Shown here one piece after another: positions 37,033 through 48,341 of a stretch of 64,000 nt of DNA. The notes below the pieces were generated by a model that saw only the letters and a program-made list of their open reading frames with translations, did no database searches and was not told the DNA's origin. Source of the DNA: Pseudomonadota bacterium (GTDB lineage Bacteria; Pseudomonadota; Gammaproteobacteria; Acidiferrobacterales; UBA6901); NCBI GenBank assembly GCA_021783175.1, contig JAJXUF010000006.1, forward strand, positions 1 through 64,000, read 5' to 3'. Position numbers and translations under genes: made by a program. How positions within the stretch are numbered: position 1 is the stretch's first letter; each line of letters begins with the position of its first letter.

Positions 37033-37434
37033 ATGAGACGTCCGACTTACAAATCAGACAAGCATGTGCTGGCAGTATTGTCCGTCCTTGAGTGGCTGGG
37101 TCTTGTGCTTATTACCCTGGCTACGGTTATCGCGATCGGCCAGGAAACCGCACAGATCGCGGAACGTGGAAAGGTAGTGCTGCAGGATATCCTTCTTCTC
37201 TTTATCTACCTGGAAATCCTTACCATGGTTGGGCTTTATTTTTCGAGCGGCAAACTGCCCTTGCGATACCCAATCTATATAGCGATCGTCGCCATCGCGC
37301 GTTACATAATTATCGGAATGAAGGACCTGAATGGATGGACCCTTGTGGCACTGTCGGGGGCAATTCTTATATTAGCGTTTGCCACGCTCGCCATTCGCTA
37401 CGGTCACGTGAAGTTCCCCTACGATGACTCATAA
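37033..37434 (+). CDS. PsiE-family membrane protein
   Basis: Inner-membrane protein of 133 residues with four predicted helices (about residues 14-34, 51-68, 78-95 and 102-121) and the PsiE-type middle [20 protein letters not shown]. PsiE was named for phosphate-starvation induction in E. coli; its molecular job is unknown. A good ribosome-binding site (CTAGGAGGCATAAAA) precedes the ATG. It starts 66 bp after the cnoX remnant and 206 bp before purC. Confidence 0.85.
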   Translation: MRRPTYKSDKHVLAVLSVLEWLGLVLITLATVIAIGQETAQIAERGKVVLQDILLLFIYLEILTMVGLYFSSGKLPLRYPIYIAIVAIARYIIIGMKDLNGWTLVALSGAILILAFATLAIRYGHVKFPYDDS

Positions 37435-37640
37435 AAGGGTGGCGTCCAAGACGGGGCAGGAGCAGTCGACTGCGCGATTCCAAGGAAACCCTAAAGCTAG
37501 TGTCGATACTATTGACTGCTGTGAGCGGTTACCTGTGTGCCGATATTCGCGGCCAAATCGTCGACACCGGTATTTTTTGTTGGTCGGAACGATTAAAATC
37601 TTCACACCATACTCAGAATTCTGCTGCCGGAGCGCGTGAC

Positions 37641-38531
37641 ATGCACGAAACACTTTTCAATTCCGAGCTGAAGAGCCTGCCATTACTTCATCGCGGAAAG
37701 GTGCGGGATATCTACGCTGTCGATGACCGCCTCATGCTTATCGTTACTACCGACCGGCTGTCGGCGTTCGACGTCGTGCTACCGACCGCCATACCCCAGA
37801 AGGGTGCCGTCCTTACGGCAATGTCGAATTTCTGGTTCGCTCGCATGAAGCATGTCGTTCCGCATCAACTTGCTGATATTCCTCTTGAAAAGGTGCTGCC
37901 GAACGCCGCCGAACGCGCTCCGCTCGTGGGTCGCGCAGTTGTGGTACGCAAGCTCAAAGCGCTCCCGGTGGAGGCTATTGTGCGGGGATATTTAGTGGGT
38001 TCAGGCTGGAAAGAATATACAAAATCCGGCACCGTGTGTGGCATACCCTTGCCGCCGGGTCTGCGCGAAGCCGACCGTCTTCCGCAGCCGATTTTCACGC
38101 CCTCGACGAAAGCCGCAGTCGGCGCGCATGACGAAAACATCAGCTTCGATCAGGCCAGCGGAATTCTCGGCGCCGATCTCGCGGCAAAGGTTCGTGATGT
38201 CAGTATCGCCTTGTATCAGGAGGCTGCAAGCTACGCGCTCACCCGGGGTATCATTATTGCTGATACAAAATTCGAGTTTGGTCTGGATGAGGCAGGGACA
38301 CTCACTCTAATCGATGAGGTGTTGACGCCCGATTCGTCCCGCTTTTGGCCGGCGGACCAATACAAGCCTGGATCGAATCCTCCGAGTTTTGATAAACAAT
38401 TTGTGCGTGATTACTTGGAGTCAATCGGATGGAACAAGAAGGCCCCAGGCCCCGACCTGCCGCCCGAAGTTGTGACGCGTACAGCGGAAAAATACCAGGA
38501 GGCATTGCGCCGGTTGGCGCTGCCAGGCTAG
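37641..38531 (+). CDS. purC: Phosphoribosylaminoimidazole-succinocarboxamide synthase
   Basis: ATP-dependent SAICAR synthase of purine synthesis, 296 residues, the long form typical of many proteobacteria and yeast. Seen are [75 protein letters not shown] and [14 protein letters not shown]. The ATG at 37641 has GGAG at 37629-37632; the frame extends upstream to 37500 without family similarity. It stands alone in its immediate transcription context. Confidence 0.97.
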   Translation: MHETLFNSELKSLPLLHRGKVRDIYAVDDRLMLIVTTDRLSAFDVVLPTAIPQKGAVLTAMSNFWFARMKHVVPHQLADIPLEKVLPNAAERAPLVGRAVVVRKLKALPVEAIVRGYLVGSGWKEYTKSGTVCGIPLPPGLREADRLPQPIFTPSTKAAVGAHDENISFDQASGILGADLAAKVRDVSIALYQEAASYALTRGIIIADTKFEFGLDEAGTLTLIDEVLTPDSSRFWPADQYKPGSNPPSFDKQFVRDYLESIGWNKKAPGPDLPPEVVTRTAEKYQEALRRLALPG

Positions 38532-38620
38532 GACCACACACAAGCCCGATCGTATTGATTTTTCGGATCGGTCCAAGGACCATTTAAATCTGCTCATATT
38601 CGGACCAGCGCCTTTTGACC

Positions 38621-39100
38621 ATGAAAAAGTTCTGGATAGCTATAATTGTCGCGGCCATGCCTCTGGCGGCTTGTAAGCGTCAGGAGTCTCAACCGTCGGT
38701 GACCTCGGCTGCGCCTTCTGTCGTACCGACGCCCACGCGCAGCTTTTCTCCGGATAGCGTCGCTCGCGGCGGTGCGCTCTTTCAGCAAGACTGTGCTCAA
38801 TGTCATGGACCGCAGGCACAAGGGCATCCCGATTGGCGGACTCCCAGTCACGGCCTTTTCACGGCTGCGCCACCGCTAAATGGTACCGGCAATGATTGGA
38901 AGCGGAGTCGGCAACAGTTAATAGATACCATCAAAAATGGTGCTCGTTTATCAGACGGCACTCCGGTTATGCCGGCGTGGAAGGATCGGCTCAACGATGG
39001 GCAGATTGCGGATATCATGGCCTGGTTCCAATCCCTTTGGCCGCCAGAGGTCTACGATAAATGGTCGCGCCAGCAGGCTGAAAAGCCGCCACAGGGTTGA
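38621..39100 (+). CDS. Class I c-type cytochrome, predicted lipoprotein
   Basis: Monohaem cytochrome c of 159 residues. The signal sequence ends in a lipobox, LAAC with Cys18 as the lipidated residue, followed by a Ser/Pro/Thr linker (residues 23-45). The haem site is CAQCH (58-62), and the distal methionine is in GTPVMPAWKDRL. The linker and lipobox suggest tethering to a membrane on the periplasmic side. Its partners are unknown; an electron-transfer role in sulfur or oxygen respiration is plausible. The ATG at 38621 is preferred to a TTG at 38615. Confidence 0.9.
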   Translation: MKKFWIAIIVAAMPLAACKRQESQPSVTSAAPSVVPTPTRSFSPDSVARGGALFQQDCAQCHGPQAQGHPDWRTPSHGLFTAAPPLNGTGNDWKRSRQQLIDTIKNGARLSDGTPVMPAWKDRLNDGQIADIMAWFQSLWPPEVYDKWSRQQAEKPPQG

Positions 39101-39396
39101 CTATAGCCGATGACAAGCATGCCAGAGGCGGAATAGCCGATGCTACTGACCCACGGCTCAGCTATTGTTCTCGCCTTTGCTGCCTTGCAAAAATAGCCAG
39201 TTAAGCGAATCCGCTAAATTATGGCGCGCAGCGGTCGACTGACTTCACTGCAGGTTTGATATGTGTCAATGCAGACTGGATTAGTTGCTCTTATATTTCT
39301 AGGTACCTAATTTGTCAGAAATCGGCGCGCCGCATTAAGAAGTCTGCCTGGCGGCCGTCGACCCTTCTACTCACTACGCATCGAGGAAAACCAGAT

Positions 39397-39786
39397 ATGT
39401 ACGGATTCAATGTCCACGTTAAGGACGGTTTCGACGCAGCTGTCAAACGAGTAACGGAAGCACTAAAGACTGAAGGTTTCGGCGTGCTTACCGACATTGA
39501 TGTCAAAAAAACCATGAAAGAAAAACTCGGTATCGATGGGCGTCCCTACCGCATCCTGGGGGCGTGCAATCCACCACTCGCCCATCAGGCAATTGAGGCT
39601 GATCCCGATATTGGACTGTTGCTACCGTGCAATGTCGTAGTGCGCGAGGAGGCGGATGGAAAGGTAACCGTCAGTTTCATGGATCCCGTTTCTGTATTAA
39701 GTCTCGTGGAAAAACCGGGTGTTGAAAAACTGGCAAGAGAGGTACGCAGTCGACTCGAACGGGTGCGCGATTCGCTTCGCAACTGA
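39397..39786 (+). CDS. DUF302 domain protein, 129 aa
   Basis: Cytosolic DUF302 protein covering nearly the whole domain: [40 protein letters not shown], then [20 protein letters not shown] and [10 protein letters not shown]. The GACNP and LPCN segments hold the two conserved cysteines. The family's function is not settled; it is frequent near cytochromes and heavy-metal genes in sulfur bacteria, and here it lies between a cytochrome c and a copper chaperone-like gene. GAGGAAAACCAGAT precedes the ATG. Confidence 0.9.
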   Translation: MYGFNVHVKDGFDAAVKRVTEALKTEGFGVLTDIDVKKTMKEKLGIDGRPYRILGACNPPLAHQAIEADPDIGLLLPCNVVVREEADGKVTVSFMDPVSVLSLVEKPGVEKLAREVRSRLERVRDSLRN

Positions 39787-40069
39787 GCTGAAGATTTCCG
39801 GACAATAGTCTCTACGTATCTGCAGCTTCTATCCAGCATACTGAGCATGGTGGATAGAAATGCGTGCGCAGTTGCGGCGGCAATATCGAGGCCAGGCTTG
39901 TCGGTCTGTGTCCAGTAATGTGCCACAGGCCCATGCCTGACACAGGTAAGTAGATCCGTTTTGACTCACGGTTACGAAGGAGCGAGTTATCCAAATTGAT
40001 TCCGCGTAACAAAAGCGTTCGCTAGATGGCAGAAATTTGAGTCCGCCCCAGGCCGGAGGTTTGAGAATT

Positions 40070-40282
40070 ATGGGCAATTCCGAAATACGTTTTGAAGTTA
40101 ATGGTATGAAATGCAACGGTTGTGTCGCGAAGGCGAAAGAGGCGATCCAATCCGTTATCGGCGTTACCAAAGCGGAAGTGAATCTTGTAGAGAAATCCGC
40201 TGTGGTAGCGGGTAGTGCTGATCCACAGGACGTGATCGATGCATTACGGAAGGCCGGCTATCCAGCCGTCACCAAGCCCTGA
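40070..40282 (+). CDS. Heavy-metal-associated (CopZ-like) chaperone
   Basis: Stand-alone HMA domain of 70 residues with the metal-binding GMKCNGC (Cys15, Cys18), the second helix and a C-terminal ALRKAGYPAV. It has the normal ferredoxin-like HMA length. It probably carries Cu(I) to a P-type ATPase; copA lies 1.9 kb downstream on the same strand, separated by an oppositely oriented kinase gene. The ATG at 40070 follows GGAGG with about 10 bp spacing. Confidence 0.9.
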   Translation: MGNSEIRFEVNGMKCNGCVAKAKEAIQSVIGVTKAEVNLVEKSAVVAGSADPQDVIDALRKAGYPAVTKP

Positions 40283-40288
40283 CAAGGG

Positions 40289-41869
40289 TCAAGACGCTCG
40301 AGACAAGCCCACGAGCCACGGTCCCACGTCTTCCGTCCCTGTCCACTGGAATATAGGCCCCTCATCGGGTTGCGGGGCTTCGAATCGGCGAAGTTGTTCG
40401 TCCAGCACTTCTTGTGTCGCATCCGAAATATCAAGATGAAGACGGGAGCGCTTATCCAGTCGGTTTGCCAATTCCGATCGCGACGCCGTGCAATAGATGA
40501 TTCCAAATCCGGTGCCTAGAGAATGTGCCAGGGCTTCGGCCTCAAGGCGTTGAGCGCGTTGTGCAAAAGTTGCATCAAGTATGGCCCAGCGACCGGAATC
40601 AATTATTGCGCGTGCTTTGTCCAGCAATGAGCGGTAGGTACGTTTTGTCATCTCGACACTGTATATACCTCGTTGATACGGCGTGGAGTTGGTCTGTTGC
40701 AGTGCCACTCCGGCGAGCTGCTTTCGCACCGCATCCGACCTTACCGCAATGCCGCGCATGGTCTCCGCTATCTGCGACGCAACAGTTGTTTTGCCGCTCG
40801 CGCTGGGGCCGCAGGTTATAAGTAGGCCCCCAGTCCCTCCGGACAGATAGCTCTGCGCGAGATCAAAGTAGCCTTTTGCCTCACGCATGGCGTTGGCACG
40901 TTCAGTTTCGTTGCTAGCGTCCAGCAATAAGAACGATGCGACCTTTCCGCGGACGTAGGCGCGATAACTTTGATAGAAATCGAGCATCCCAAGGCCCGCG
41001 TAGTCTCCCGTTTCCTCCAGGTATGCGTTTAAAAAATTGTTCCCGAGGCCAGGCAGGTGACGCGCGTCGAGGTCCATGGTCAAAAAGGCAATATCACCAA
41101 TGACGTCGCATGCACGAAGCTGCGGATTGAACTCAATGCAGTCGAAAATGATGACCTTCTCACGATAAAGGCACATGTTGCGCAAATGAAGATCCCCATG
41201 GCCGTCGACAACACGACTCGCTGAAACGCGTGCGGAAAATAAGAGATCGTGCGTACGCATGTAACCTTCCATGTAGTCTTTGAGGTATTCAAATTGAGTC
41301 CTCGTGATACTGTAGTCGATGAATCTTTTTGTTTGGCCAAAATTTTGGCGAACATGATTACGAATTCCCTGCATGCCACCGAACCGGTCTATATCTGCAT
41401 TGCGCTCGGCGGTGGCGTGAAATTGCGCCATTTGATGTGCTATGTCGAGCATGTGTTCACGCCGCAGCCCACCCGCGGCAGCGACGCGGTCAAGCATGCC
41501 GTCCTCTGGCATGCGTGTCATCCACACCGCGTAGTCCACGACCCTGGAATATATGGTCTGCGTCATGTCGCCAACATGGTAACCCCCGCCGGAAAGGTAA
41601 ATGGGAACTACGCCGAGATAGATTTGCGGGGCAAGGCGCGAGTTTAAGCGCACTTCATCCCGGCATGCGCGTAGGCGCTTCTCAGGGGTGGTGAAATCTA
41701 GGAAGCCAAAATCAACCGGCTTCTTGATCTTATAGGCATACTCGCCGGCGAGAAAAATATCAGAGATATGGGTGTGCAAATGTACAATCTTCGCTGCCGG
41801 ATGGTCATAGGCATCGGAATTGCATAGAGCAGCCAACATCCGTCCGGCGTCGTGAGTTTGCTGGTCCAT
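40289..41869 (-). CDS. Two-domain APH-like kinase / P-loop ATPase
   Basis: Fusion protein of 526 residues. The N-terminal part resembles aminoglycoside phosphotransferases, with VVDGHGDLHLRNM and the metal-binding VIIFDCIEFNPQLR near residues 215-245. The C-terminal part is a zeta-toxin/AAA-type P-loop domain with LLITCGPSASGKTTVASQ (about residue 350) and a DATFAQR segment. Such proteins are common and conserved but their substrate is not known; antibiotic resistance is not implied. It lies head-on between the chaperone and copA genes. A GGAGA precedes the ATG at 41869. Confidence 0.88.
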   Translation of the reverse strand: MDQQTHDAGRMLAALCNSDAYDHPAAKIVHLHTHISDIFLAGEYAYKIKKPVDFGFLDFTTPEKRLRACRDEVRLNSRLAPQIYLGVVPIYLSGGGYHVGDMTQTIYSRVVDYAVWMTRMPEDGMLDRVAAAGGLRREHMLDIAHQMAQFHATAERNADIDRFGGMQGIRNHVRQNFGQTKRFIDYSITRTQFEYLKDYMEGYMRTHDLLFSARVSASRVVDGHGDLHLRNMCLYREKVIIFDCIEFNPQLRACDVIGDIAFLTMDLDARHLPGLGNNFLNAYLEETGDYAGLGMLDFYQSYRAYVRGKVASFLLLDASNETERANAMREAKGYFDLAQSYLSGGTGGLLITCGPSASGKTTVASQIAETMRGIAVRSDAVRKQLAGVALQQTNSTPYQRGIYSVEMTKRTYRSLLDKARAIIDSGRWAILDATFAQRAQRLEAEALAHSLGTGFGIIYCTASRSELANRLDKRSRLHLDISDATQEVLDEQLRRFEAPQPDEGPIFQWTGTEDVGPWLVGLSRAS

Positions 41870-42189
41870 GTCCGGTCTCCGGAGCCTATTGGCACAACTT
41901 TTTTAGCTTAATTCACCCCTGTTAGGCAGGCAATGATCCTGGTCAAATGTGCGCGGCTTCCATTCACTGGAACCCCGCAAAATCGACCCCATATTTCAAA
42001 GATGTAAGGGCGCGTGCGGACGCTCTGGACGGATGCCGTGCAAAGAGCGTGGGTTAAAGTGCCGGTCTAGACAGAACCGGGACGGCAGACTGCCGATGCG
42101 GTTTTTACTCCGCCCGCGCATCGATACATAATACGGTTAAGGGCAGTAATTTTGCGCGACAACTGGCATTTCTCTTTTTGGGGTTAGCT

Positions 42190-44490
42190 ATGAGTGAAAC
42201 GGCTTCTACAGTTCGACTGTCAATTGGCGGTATGAGCTGCGCGGGTTGTGTTGCAACTGTTGAAAACGCGCTGAAAGCGGTTCCCGGTGTATCGGATGCA
42301 ATGGTAAATTTTGCCGAGCACACCGCTTCGGTTTCAGGTACGGCGCCGGCCAAAAACCTGGTCGCCGCCGTAGTGCAGGCCGGTTATGAAGCTGCTGAAC
42401 TGCGTAGCGCGGAGGACGAAGCGGGGAAGGAAGCCGCAGAGATGGCGCATTATCGGAGCCTTTTGCGCAAGACAGCAGTGGCCGCGGCTGTCGGTCTTCC
42501 GCTCATGGCGACGGAACTGCTGGGACGACTGCCTGCAGTGACCACTCAAGCCGGACGAGTGTTTTGGTTACTTGTCGCGGCCGCGACGCTTTTCGTGCTC
42601 GTTTATTCCGGCAAGCACTTCTTCAAGGGCGCATGGAAATCGTTTAGGGCGCATAACGCCAACATGGATACCCTCATAGCGCTGGGTACAGGGGCCGCTT
42701 GGCTCTATTCGGTTGCTGTCATCCTGTTTCCCCACTTGGTCCCCTCACTAGCACTTCACGCCTACTTCGAAGCTGCGGCGGTTATCATCGCATTAATCAA
42801 TCTGGGCTCGGCGCTCGAGATGCGCGCCCGCGGAAAGACTTCCGAGGCAATTAAGCGACTGATCGGATTACAACCGAAGACAGCACGCGTGGTGCGCGAT
42901 GGAAAGGAACTTGATATTCCGATTAGCGAGGTTGGCCTCGATGAGACCGTGCGAGTTCGACCTGGAGAGAAGATCGCCGTTGACGGAACCGTCATTGACG
43001 GACATTCGGCAGTCGACGAATCCATGTTGACCGGAGAACCACTACCAGTCGAGAAGGGACGCGGAGACGAGGTAGTTGGAGGAACATTAAACAAATCTGG
43101 CACCTTTCTGTTTCGCGCCACCCGCATCGGTCAGGACACGGCGCTAGCACATATTATTGAGATGGTACGTCAGGCGCAGAATTCCAAGCCCGCTATTGGA
43201 AGAATCGCGGACAAGATATCGTCGGTATTTGTACCGAGTGTTCTGATTGTCGCGGCCATCACATTCCTGATTTGGTTCAATTTTGGTCCGACACCTGTCG
43301 TCAGCTATGCGCTGGTTGCAACTATGACGGTTCTGATAATTGCCTGTCCTTGTGCGCTTGGACTCGCGACACCAATCTCGATCATGGTGGGCGTGGGAAA
43401 AGCCGCCGAATACGGCATACTTATTCGTAAGGGGGATGCATTGCAGCAAGCCGGGCGCCTTACCGCCGTGGTCCTGGACAAGACTGGAACGGTGACGGCT
43501 GGGCGGCCTACCGTGACTGCCCTCGTCCCTGCTGGTGGTTGGGATGAGGAAATCCTGCTTCAAACTGCGGCAAGCGTCGAAGCCGGTTCCGAACACCCGC
43601 TGGCGGAGGCAATTGTCGAGGCCGCCAGACTGAAAGGAATTGAAATTCTCCCTGTCAGCGGATTCCAAGCCGTTTCGGGGCAAGGTGTGCGGGCAACCCT
43701 GCAGAGGGTCGCGCAAGTGGCGCCGGCTGTCGGTGGATTGAAATCGGCCAAAGTTGTAAATGTCGAAGGCGAGGTTTTGCTGGGCAACGAGGCTTTCATG
43801 CGAAACAACGGCATCGGACTGGGAAGTTTGACTGAGCGCATGAAGGATCTGGCGGCCCATGGTGAGACGCCCATATGTCTAGCCCTGAACGGTCGCATAG
43901 CGGGGATCGTCTCGGTGTCAGATCCGATAAAAATCGATTCGCGCGCTGCAATTGAGCGCATGCATTCGATTGGCCTCAAGGTGATCATGCTTACCGGTGA
44001 CAATGCCGGGACCGCCCAGGCGGTCGCCCGCGAAGTAGGGATCGATGAGGTGTTGGCTGAAGTGCTGCCGGCGGATAAGGCGGAGCAGATCGTCGCTTTG
44101 CAAAAGCGTGGCGAGACCGTCGGAATGGTGGGCGATGGTATCAATGATGCGCCGGCGCTGGCTCGTGCGGATGTAGGGTTTGCCATAGGTACAGGTACAG
44201 ATGTCGCCATTGAAAGCGCCGATGTGACACTCATGCGAGGTTCTTTGCATGGTGTTGCTGACGCGATTGCCATCTCGAGGGCGACAGTGCGAAATATCAA
44301 GCAGAATCTTTTGGGATCATTCGTCTATAACACTTTAGGCATACCGATCGCCGCGGGTGTGCTGTACCCGTTGTTTCATTTGCTGCTGAATCCGATGATA
44401 GCAGGTGCGGCTATGGCTATGTCGTCGGTCACCGTGGTGATGAATGCAAACCGTCTGCGCTGGTTCCGATCCGGGGAGGCAGGCAGATGA
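42190..44490 (+). CDS. copA: Cu(I)-exporting P1B-type ATPase
   Basis: Copper export pump of 766 residues. One N-terminal HMA domain has GMSCAGC (Cys17, Cys20). The membrane metal site is the CPC in [13 protein letters not shown] (about residues 386-388). Other P-type motifs are [15 protein letters not shown] (actuator), [12 protein letters not shown] with the phosphorylated Asp near 430, [10 protein letters not shown] (HP motif) and [13 protein letters not shown]. Eight helices are expected. The ATG at 42190 is preferred to a TTG at 42178. The stop overlaps the start of a cupredoxin gene (ATGA), showing coupling. No CueR-like operator was recognised upstream. Confidence 0.96.
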   Translation: MSETASTVRLSIGGMSCAGCVATVENALKAVPGVSDAMVNFAEHTASVSGTAPAKNLVAAVVQAGYEAAELRSAEDEAGKEAAEMAHYRSLLRKTAVAAAVGLPLMATELLGRLPAVTTQAGRVFWLLVAAATLFVLVYSGKHFFKGAWKSFRAHNANMDTLIALGTGAAWLYSVAVILFPHLVPSLALHAYFEAAAVIIALINLGSALEMRARGKTSEAIKRLIGLQPKTARVVRDGKELDIPISEVGLDETVRVRPGEKIAVDGTVIDGHSAVDESMLTGEPLPVEKGRGDEVVGGTLNKSGTFLFRATRIGQDTALAHIIEMVRQAQNSKPAIGRIADKISSVFVPSVLIVAAITFLIWFNFGPTPVVSYALVATMTVLIIACPCALGLATPISIMVGVGKAAEYGILIRKGDALQQAGRLTAVVLDKTGTVTAGRPTVTALVPAGGWDEEILLQTAASVEAGSEHPLAEAIVEAARLKGIEILPVSGFQAVSGQGVRATLQRVAQVAPAVGGLKSAKVVNVEGEVLLGNEAFMRNNGIGLGSLTERMKDLAAHGETPICLALNGRIAGIVSVSDPIKIDSRAAIERMHSIGLKVIMLTGDNAGTAQAVAREVGIDEVLAEVLPADKAEQIVALQKRGETVGMVGDGINDAPALARADVGFAIGTGTDVAIESADVTLMRGSLHGVADAIAISRATVRNIKQNLLGSFVYNTLGIPIAAGVLYPLFHLLLNPMIAGAAMAMSSVTVVMNANRLRWFRSGEAGR

Positions 44491-44855
44491 GCGGCTTCGT
44501 AGTCGATCTAGTTGTCATCGGGCTAATAGGATTGATTATATGGTGGTTCTGGCTGTCAAAGCCGCGCATTCAGCGAGTGTCTGGCAGTTCACCGATTGAT
44601 GTCATTGTGGACAATGGCGTCTATACGCCGACGCGCATTGAAGTCCCGATTGGCCAGCCGGTGACTCTTCGTTTTATACGGCACGATCCAAGCCCGTGTG
44701 CAGAAAAGGTGATCTTTGACGGGCTTGAAAAAAGTCTCGATCTTCCACTCGATAAGCCGGCGGATCTGACGTTAACGCCAGACCGACCTGGAGAGTTCGA
44801 ATTCACGTGTCAGATGAAGATGTACCGCGGCACACTGGTAGTAAAGAGCAGCTAG
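44487..44855 (+). CDS. Membrane-anchored cupredoxin-like protein
   Basis: Protein of 122 residues with one N-terminal membrane helix (about residues 5-24), then a cupredoxin fold: [36 protein letters not shown] and the C-terminal [15 protein letters not shown]. Possible copper ligands are the His in RHDPSPC, the two Cys and the Met residues of CQMKM. It starts within copA (ATGA overlap), so the two are made together. It may hold Cu on the outer face of the membrane after export, but that is inference. Confidence 0.88.
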   Translation: MSGFVVDLVVIGLIGLIIWWFWLSKPRIQRVSGSSPIDVIVDNGVYTPTRIEVPIGQPVTLRFIRHDPSPCAEKVIFDGLEKSLDLPLDKPADLTLTPDRPGEFEFTCQMKMYRGTLVVKSS

Positions 44856-44981
44856 GACGGATCAGCAGACTGACCCATCCTGCTGCCCTCGACGGGTGCG
44901 GCGCATGGAGGCTGCCCCCTGGGCTGTTCGGGAGCCATCGGGTCTTTTTGTGCAAGCTGCGCGAGGTTGTTCTTAACTAGA

Positions 44982-46802
44982 ATGGACCATTTTCAGGCAC
45001 AAATCTCACGCGATATCTGGGATGCAAAATACCGCTTCCGTGACCACGGAGCAGTGCGGGACTCCACCATAGAAGACACTTGGCAACGAATCGCGCATGC
45101 GCTGGCTGGCGCAGAGCGCGTCGATCAATCCCTTTGGGAGAGAAAGTTCACCGAGGCTCTTGGCGGGTTTCGGTTTTTGCCCGGCGGACGGATTCAAGCA
45201 GGTGCCGGAACCGCTCACCGTGTCACTTTGTTTAACTGTTTCGTCATGGGTTCAATCGATGATTCCCTTGACGGTATCTTCGACGCCCTAAAGGAAGGTG
45301 CGCTCACCATGCAGCAGGGCGGTGGCGTCGGTTACGACTTCTCCACGCTGAGGCCGCAAGGAGATATAGCAAGAAGCGTTGGTGTGGTCGCTTCCGGACC
45401 AGTATCGTTCATGCGGATCTGGGATAGCATGTGCGGAACCATTTTGTCTACCGGCGCGCGCCGTGGTGCAATGATGGCGACGCTGCGCTGTGATCATCCT
45501 GACATTGAAGCCTTTGTGACCGCGAAGCGAGACCCTTCGCAATTACGCCATTTTAACCTGTCAGTGTTAATCAGCGATGATTTTTTGAATGCGGTGCGAA
45601 CCGATGCTATGTGGGCGTTGGTGTTTCCGCATGGCTCACGCAGGACAGAGACCGGCGTTGAAACCGTTGAACGCGTTTGGTCAGGCTCCGCAGTGCCACA
45701 AGCATGCCGCGTTTATCGACGCGTGCGGGCGCAAGACTTGTGGGACAAAATCATGCAATCAACCTACAATTTTGCCGAGCCTGGCGTCATTTTCATCGAC
45801 CGCATAAATCAGCTGAACAACATGTGGTACCGGGAAAGGATCAGTGCCACAAATCCCTGCGGCGAAATTCCGCTGCCCCCATACGGTGCCTGTGACTTGG
45901 GTTCGATTAATCTCACCCAGTTTATTCGTGCTCCATTTTCAAGTGAGGCGCAGATCGACATGGATGGCATCGGAGAATTATCCGAGATTGCAACGAGGAT
46001 GCTGGACAACGTTACCGATATTTCGCACTTTCCGCTCAACAAGCAGGCACACATGGCACGCAGCGTGCGGCGAATCGGGTTGGGACTCACAGGTCTGGGT
46101 GACGCGCTTATCATGCTCGGAATTTCATATGGCAGCTTGGAGGCACTGACAGTTGCGGGCGACGTAATGCGGACGATTTGCCATAGAGCATATCTCGCTT
46201 CCGTAGAACTGGCGCGCGAGAAGGGATCTTTCCCATGGTTCGAGCGCGACAGGTACCTGCAGGGTCAGTTTATCCAGACGCTCCCAAAGGAGATACAGTC
46301 CGGAATTCAGCGCCATGGAATACGTAACAGTCACCTAACTGCGATAGCGCCAACAGGCACAACGAGCCTGCTGGCGAATAATATTTCGAGTGGCTTGGAG
46401 CCGGTTTATGAGTTCGAATACCGCCGGCGTGTGCGCGAGGCGGATGGGTCGCTGAGCGTACATGATGTAACCGATTTTGCTTACCGGTTGTACCGTGAAC
46501 GTTTTGGCGATTCCCCCTTAGCTCCGGCTTTCGTGACCGCGGAAAAATTATCACCGTTCGCACACATCGACATGCAGGCCGCACTGCAACCGTACGTCGA
46601 CAATGCGATATCTAAGACAGTTAACGTGCCGGAAAGTTACAGCTTCGAGCGGTTCCGCTCACTCTACAAATACGCTTACGACAAGGGTCTAAAAGGATGT
46701 ACCACTTTCCGCCCCAATCCAATTACCGGGACAGTTCTGATTGAAAGGGATGAGAAGATGCCGGCTATTCACTGCTGCTCCGTCGAGCGCGAAGCGGACT
46801 GA
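44982..46802 (+). CDS. nrdJ: Adenosylcobalamin-dependent (class II) ribonucleotide reductase
   Basis: Reduces ribonucleotides to deoxyribonucleotides independently of oxygen, using B12. The 606-residue protein has the active-site NPCGEIPLPPYGACDLGSIN, RLNCFV-type substrate cysteine in TLFNCFVMGS, the radical-site cysteine region, IAPTGTTSLLANNISSGLEP and the NAISKTVNVPESY end section, finishing with HCCSVEREAD, whose cysteine pair may be the shuttle thiols. The ATG at 44982 has only a distant GAGG; a TTG at 44967 is in frame. No nrdR-type or cobalamin leader was recognised in the 126 bp upstream. Confidence 0.94.
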   Translation: MDHFQAQISRDIWDAKYRFRDHGAVRDSTIEDTWQRIAHALAGAERVDQSLWERKFTEALGGFRFLPGGRIQAGAGTAHRVTLFNCFVMGSIDDSLDGIFDALKEGALTMQQGGGVGYDFSTLRPQGDIARSVGVVASGPVSFMRIWDSMCGTILSTGARRGAMMATLRCDHPDIEAFVTAKRDPSQLRHFNLSVLISDDFLNAVRTDAMWALVFPHGSRRTETGVETVERVWSGSAVPQACRVYRRVRAQDLWDKIMQSTYNFAEPGVIFIDRINQLNNMWYRERISATNPCGEIPLPPYGACDLGSINLTQFIRAPFSSEAQIDMDGIGELSEIATRMLDNVTDISHFPLNKQAHMARSVRRIGLGLTGLGDALIMLGISYGSLEALTVAGDVMRTICHRAYLASVELAREKGSFPWFERDRYLQGQFIQTLPKEIQSGIQRHGIRNSHLTAIAPTGTTSLLANNISSGLEPVYEFEYRRRVREADGSLSVHDVTDFAYRLYRERFGDSPLAPAFVTAEKLSPFAHIDMQAALQPYVDNAISKTVNVPESYSFERFRSLYKYAYDKGLKGCTTFRPNPITGTVLIERDEKMPAIHCCSVEREAD

Positions 46803-46958
46803 CGGGGTTAAATTGCAGGGCGAGTTCACGACAAAGTTGAAGTGTCACCCCTCGTGTGGTCAGCGGAATTGCGAAAAATGATCTTTCTGAAGCCAGACGT
46901 ATACCCCTCCCGGCTTCCATGTGACATCGCAAATGCGCGATGAGCTCAGTTCTCCCTG

Positions 46959-48278
46959 TCAGATGCTATCCGCCCAGAGGTCATGCTCGCCGGCATCTGT
47001 TATGCGGACACGTGTGAACTCGCCGACTTCGAGGTTGTTGCCACTTTCGATTATGACGACCCCGTCGATTTCCGGTGCATCCGCCGATGAACGCGCTATG
47101 GCACTGCCGTCGTCGGTAATCTCATCGACCAATACCGTAAGCGTCTTTCCGATTTTGCTTTCGAGCTTGCGCGCGCTAACTTCAGATTGCAATTCCATCA
47201 ACCGAGCGTAGCGCTCCTGTTTCACGTCCTCCGGAACTGGATCTGGCAAGCTATTGGCAGCCGCGCCGTCGACAGGTGAATATGTGAAACATCCGACGCG
47301 ATCGATTTGCGCAAGATCGATGAAGTCCAAAAGCATTGCAAAATCTTCTTCCGTTTCACCGGGAAATCCCACAATGAACGTCGAGCGTATCGCAATTTCA
47401 GGGCATGTTTCGCGCCAGGAACGAATGCGCGCAAGATTATCTTCACTGTCAGCCGGGCGCTTCATCGCCTTTAGTATTCGGGGGCTCGCATGCTGAAACG
47501 GAACATCCAGGTACGGCAAAACCTTGCCCTCCTGCATGAGCGGGATGACGTCATCCACGTTTGGATACGGATATACATAGTGCATGCGTACCCAGACACC
47601 CAGTTCCCCGAGCGCACGTGCTAGATCCGTCATGCGGGTCTTAACGGGGCGGCCGTGCCAAAATCCCGTGCGGTACTTCACGTCCACGCCATATGCGCTG
47701 GTGTCCTGCGAGATGACAAGAATCTCCTTTACTCCGGCCTGTACCAGGTTTTCGGCTTCTTGCAGAACATCGCCTATTGGCCGGCTTGCGAGATCACCGC
47801 GCATGGATGGGATAATGCAGAAGCTGCAGCGGTGGTTGCAGCCTTCGGAGATTTTCAGGTAGGCGTAGTGCCGTGGGGTCAGCCGGATTCCTTGTGGTGG
47901 AACAAGATCGAGACGGGGGTCGTGCTGCTTAGGGAGGTGTTGGTGGATTGCGGTCATCACCTCGGGCAAGGCGTGCGGACCGGTAACTGCCAGCACCTGT
48001 GGGTGTCTTTTTAAGATAACATCGCTTTTGGCCCCAAGGCAGCCAGTTACCACTACCTTTCCGTTTTGGGCCAGCGCTTCACCAATAGCGTCCAGAGATT
48101 CCTCCACAGCGGAATCGATAAACCCGCAGGTATTAACAACCACGAGCCCAGCGTCCTCGTAGTTCGGCGAAATTTCATAGCCTTCGGCGCGCAAGCGCGT
48201 CAGTATCTGCTCAGAATCCACCAGGGCCTTTGGGCAGCCAAGACTGACAAAACCGACTTTAAAGGGATGTTCCGACAT
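46959..48278 (-). CDS. rimO: Ribosomal protein S12 methylthiotransferase
   Basis: Radical-SAM enzyme that adds a methylthio group to Asp89 of ribosomal protein S12, 439 residues. The N-terminal cluster domain has [25 protein letters not shown] and TGCLGAKSD, each with one cluster cysteine; the radical-SAM site is [15 protein letters not shown]; a C-terminal TRAM domain follows residue 375. These features separate it from MiaB. The ATG at 48278 is the family start; a TTG at 48293 is also open. It follows tolC by about 60 bp on the same strand. Confidence 0.96.
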   Translation of the reverse strand: MSEHPFKVGFVSLGCPKALVDSEQILTRLRAEGYEISPNYEDAGLVVVNTCGFIDSAVEESLDAIGEALAQNGKVVVTGCLGAKSDVILKRHPQVLAVTGPHALPEVMTAIHQHLPKQHDPRLDLVPPQGIRLTPRHYAYLKISEGCNHRCSFCIIPSMRGDLASRPIGDVLQEAENLVQAGVKEILVISQDTSAYGVDVKYRTGFWHGRPVKTRMTDLARALGELGVWVRMHYVYPYPNVDDVIPLMQEGKVLPYLDVPFQHASPRILKAMKRPADSEDNLARIRSWRETCPEIAIRSTFIVGFPGETEEDFAMLLDFIDLAQIDRVGCFTYSPVDGAAANSLPDPVPEDVKQERYARLMELQSEVSARKLESKIGKTLTVLVDEITDDGSAIARSSADAPEIDGVVIIESGNNLEVGEFTRVRITDAGEHDLWADSI

Positions 48279-48341
48279 TACCGCTGGCGCCAAGGTGGCG
48301 CAAATTGGATTACGGGCGCGAGAGTCTACGACATGGACGGG

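Noticed and set aside
44856..44981. Cobalamin riboswitch upstream of the B12-dependent ribonucleotide reductase
   Set aside because: Expected in some genomes, but the 126-bp gap is too short and lacks a B12 box.
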